The position numbers and the translations under genes were made by a program. Below are positions 22,901-25,467 of a DNA stretch of 25,467 nt, piece after piece; positions within the stretch are counted from its first letter, which is position 1; every line of letters starts with the position of its first letter. The notes under the pieces were generated by a model. The model had not been told where the DNA came from, ran no database searches, and worked only from the letters and a program-made list of their open reading frames with translations. Source of the stretch: Phaeoceros laevis (taxonomy: Eukaryota; Anthocerotophyta; Anthocerotopsida; Notothyladales). The stretch lies in assembly GCA_049999765.1 (NCBI GenBank), contig JBNGIQ010008894.1, positions 1-25,467 of the forward strand, read 5' to 3'.

Positions 22901-24394
22901 TTGCTGCTCTTCCAGAGTTTGGAAGCTTACTATCAGGAGGCTGGACGTGCTGGCAGGGATGGTCTTGGAAGTGATTGTAGTACGTTGCTCTTCAGGAAAA
23001 CCAACAGGATCATGCATCAGGATGCGGTGCTGCTGTTTTTCCATCTTGTTCAGGATTAGCTGACCTGGATTTCACTTCTTGTTGCTGTGCAGGACTCTTC
23101 TGTGATATGACAGTGCTCCCTTCTCTTCTGCCAAGTCGTCGAGATGCTCAGCAGACCAGACACGCATTGGAGATGTTGACAGAGTGTTACTTGTGAATTT
23201 TCTTTTTCACCATGCGACTCTGCTGCAGACTGAACTCTTGAGCTGTTTTGAGGTTGATCAAAGATGGGTATAGACTTCTAGAAAAAGTGTCTTGCCTGTT
23301 TGTTGATGGCTCTGGTCTTATATTGCAGGTACGGTATCTCAACAAGCTCCTGCAGGGCGAAGACTTTGTTACGATACTTTGGTGAAGAGCTTGGTGGCGG
23401 AAAATGTAGCATGTATGTGTTGTAATGGGAAGTTCAGGCGTGACAACCTTTACCTGCCAAGAGTGTCCTAGTTTTATTTTATTTCATCGATTGTGTAACA
23501 GGTGTGACCTCTGTACAACGGGAAGTCCTCGAGTTGAAGACCTTACGACGGAGGCGGCTCTACTGCTCGGCATATTAAGTGCAAGCCAAGGCAAGATGGA
23601 ATTCAAAGAGGCAGCTGATAAGGTCATGTCAGAGGTATAAAATCTGGTTTCTTGTTTGTGGAGTCTTGTGGAAGATTGCATCCACCACTACATAGTGCCC
23701 AGCCAATCTTTTGCATATATGTGCTCTGGGTTGGGAGGAAAGCAAGGGTGCTGAATGTTATTGAACTAGGGTGCAAAGAAGGGGCTGCCTGCGCGGGGTA
23801 AAATTTGGTGGAGAGGCTTTGGGAGAATTCTGGAGAACCTTGGATATCTGGAGGAGTGTCAGGGAAATGTAACCTCCTAACTTACCTTCAGCGTACTGCT
23901 GAAGCACTCTGTCAATTGTCACACAATCATGTACTTCCTACGTATTAGTCAACTAGCTGTCCCTTGGGTGCTATTCTCTTCTGATTAATGTGATCCTTGG
24001 CTCGGGTCTTCAGGAAAGGGCTTTCAGAAGCAAAGTATCTGTTCCAACTATGTTTGTTGCTCAACCCAGCCAACGAGGTTTGGAGTTGTTGAACAACTGT
24101 GGAGACTATATACCAGGAGCACAGGATCTCGCAAATAAGAGAGAGAACGTCGGGAGCTTTCCGCCTCTGCTGGTGCACCCTCAAGGTGATATGCTGCAAG
24201 CCATGAAGGAGCTGAGTGAACCGACTACCCGGACAGCAGAATGGGGGAGAGGATGGGCTGATCCGGCCATTCGTGCTCAACGACTTGCCTCATCTGGTGG
24301 CCGGAAAGGCAAGAGAGCAAGCAGACGGAAGAAGCGGATCAAGTTCAAGCCCGCAACGGTCAGGGGCAGGTTAGCAGCGAAGCTGAACAAGTGA
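19995..24394 (+). CDS. RECQSIM: RecQ-SIM type ATP-dependent 3'-5' DNA helicase with N-terminal UBA domain
   Basis: Fourteen exons, all with GT-AG introns and consistent phases, 922 codons: 19995-20781, 20938-21157, 21264-21374, 21469-21658, 21783-22026, 22128-22345, 22487-22543, 22725-22805, 22916-22979, 23093-23192, 23329-23412, 23502-23634, 23770-23868, 24014-24394. Domains: UBA at residues ~18-57 (LLCMGF); a low-complexity linker; Q motif ([12 protein letters not shown], ~237-248); Walker A ATGSGKS (259-265); Ia [12 protein letters not shown]; Walker B DEAH (356-359); [11 protein letters not shown]; an acidic insertion rich in Glu/Asp (~470-516); [27 protein letters not shown] (from 614); [14 protein letters not shown] (641-652); zinc cysteines 699, 717, 720 and 723; a winged-helix-like part with [15 protein letters not shown]; and a Lys/Arg-rich tail ([14 protein letters not shown]), a likely nuclear signal. 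Known: the insertion between the helicase lobes defines the plant SIM subfamily, which acts in DNA repair and recombination. There is no HRDC domain. All catalytic motifs are intact, so the gene is probably functional. Confidence 0.95.
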
Positions 24395-24871
24395 TGTTTG
24401 GAACACTTTGAGGTGGGCCGCGCCCTCACACCGGCATAGCGAAATTGCGCTGGGCGTTGCGTCACTGACTGATAAAGAACAATTTTGCCTGCCGATGTGT
24501 GTTTGTGTTTATTGAGTAACGTCCGGTCAAGGTGTAAATCAGGTTGTGCACCGGGGGATGGGAAACTGGAAAGTAAAACGTATACATCACTTTTCACCCA
24601 AAGAAAGCAACGTTCGAACAGCACACGTTGCACAGACCTATACATTGCAGATATACATACCTATACTCACACATTCACACGTCGGCGCCTCCGACAGGAT
24701 GGAGTTTGCACCCCGTCGCGCTATGGCACCCTCACCGCCTGCCATCTCGATCTGCCGCGCGCGATCCCGATCGCGACACGCGGGCTGCAGGCTGCAAGCG
24801 CACCCGGCCGCGTCGACGGACGGGCGTTCCCGCGACGGTAGGCGGGTACTCCCCGCACGGGGTACCTCGCA

Positions 24872-24935
24872 TGGTGCCCCGTCCGGGCTCGACATCGAGG
24901 GCCCTCGACGTGGTGCCCCGTCGAGGTCGACGGGG
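24872..24935. repeat. Direct and inverted repeats in a GC-rich block
   Basis: TGGTGCCCCGTC occurs at 24872-24883 and again at 24911-24922. CCCCGTCGA (24916-24924) and TCGACGGGG (24927-24935) form a perfect 9-bp inverted repeat around GG. CCTCGAC (24903-24909) can alternatively pair with GTCGAGG (24920-24926). Confidence 0.75.
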
Positions 24936-25206
24936 TGACCTTTGAGTCCCCCTATACGCAGCAGCGCCCCCGTGGGGTACAGGCTGGAGAAAATCGTTCC
25001 TGCCAGCTTGATACTTGCGCAAAATCGCCTGCTTTTTATCCCACGCGGCGTGCTCGAATCGAGTTTGCAAAAACGGCGCAATCAGAAGCAGTGTTCTGTC
25101 TCCGCGAAATCCGAAGCCCGAAGTGTTGCAATAATGAAAACTCTAGAAAACACAGATGGGGCCCGCCATGACATACTCATGCCATGGCATGATGCCTCCT
25201 CTCAAC

Positions 25207-25248
25207 CACGCGCCCTCATACTCAGACCACGCGCCCTCATACTCAGAC
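25207..25248. repeat. Perfect 21-bp tandem duplication
   Basis: The unit starting CACGCGCCCTCATACTC is present twice without mismatch (25207-25227 and 25228-25248). A third copy is broken after two bases. Confidence 0.9.
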
Positions 25249-25467
25249 CAAGCGGGAAGGCAAGTCACGAAGCGAGCGGTGACGAACCGTTTGGCCCGGC
25301 TATACTGGCTATACCCGGATGTGGCAAAAATCTTAAGGGGTGTTCACATAAAATGAAGAAATGGTCCCGGATGGTGCGGGATGGTTGCGGATGGGTCGCC
25401 ATCCTAGTTGCGGGAAATGCATTTTGGGCTTCCTGAAACGCGTTTCGAACAGATGGTGCGTTCGCAA

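Larger units (their letters stand above)
24395..25467. other. RecQ 3' flank and GC-rich palindromic DNA
   Basis: The first ~200 bp should include the helicase 3' UTR. From 24700 to 24960 the sequence is strongly GC-rich with CG-containing palindromes and a repeated TGGTGCCCCGTC. From 25200 on there is a 21-bp tandem duplication and short GGATGG-type repeats (25364-25402). The open frames (up to 164 codons) have no ATG at their start and are probably a by-product of the GC content. Confidence 0.5.

Noticed and set aside
24942-25436. 164-codon + strand frame at the right end
   Set aside because: It starts from a TTG, has no recognisable domain, and includes a 21-bp tandem repeat translated as a repeated PRALILR; it overlaps GC-rich repetitive DNA.

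Overview
This window looks like nuclear DNA of a land plant, most likely a seed-free one (bryophyte, lycophyte or fern). The genes are split by short GT-AG introns. They include plant-restricted families: a BURP-domain protein, an extracellular LRR protein with a plant-type N-terminal cap, and a RecQ-SIM helicase. One ORF resembles the axonemal EF-hand protein DRC8/EFCAB2, which plants are expected to keep only if they make flagellated sperm. I cannot name the species. Two 100-N assembly gaps (13833-13932 and 16256-16355) interrupt the sequence.

Layout: (1) 96-1247 (+) is the 3' exon of an AT-rich BURP-domain gene whose 5' end lies left of the window. (2) 1.25-4.6 kb has no convincing gene; it holds short tandem repeats and one good hairpin. 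(3) 4601-6268 (+) is a COQ5 ubiquinone C-methyltransferase gene in eight recognisable exons. It has two defects: intron 2 lacks an AG at the in-frame position, and exon 7 has lost about 4 nt. It is therefore called a probable pseudogene. (4) 6.27-8.45 kb is intergenic, with a 67-bp tandem duplication. (5) 8455-8581 and 10038-10278 are two unassigned exon-like segments flanking an intact intronless LRR gene (8766-10001). (6) 11646-12871 (-) is a two-exon gene for a very acidic protein with a basic C-terminus. (7) 13.4-15.5 kb is an AT-rich island with a 61-bp tandem repeat running into the first gap and the DRC8-like ORF (14863-15474). (8) 15.5-20 kb shows no gene I can support. (9) 19995-24394 (+) is a complete 14-exon RecQ-SIM helicase gene of 922 codons. 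All its junctions are in phase and it carries a UBA domain, all helicase motifs, the acidic insertion, a zinc-binding cysteine set and a basic tail. (10) 24.4-25.47 kb is GC-rich, palindromic and repeat-bearing DNA.

The genes do not form a pathway and look like ordinary plant neighbours. The most informative observations are the two COQ5 lesions, made more credible by the error-free 14-exon helicase gene in the same sequence, and the unassigned exons around the LRR gene. I found no sign of a new multigene system.
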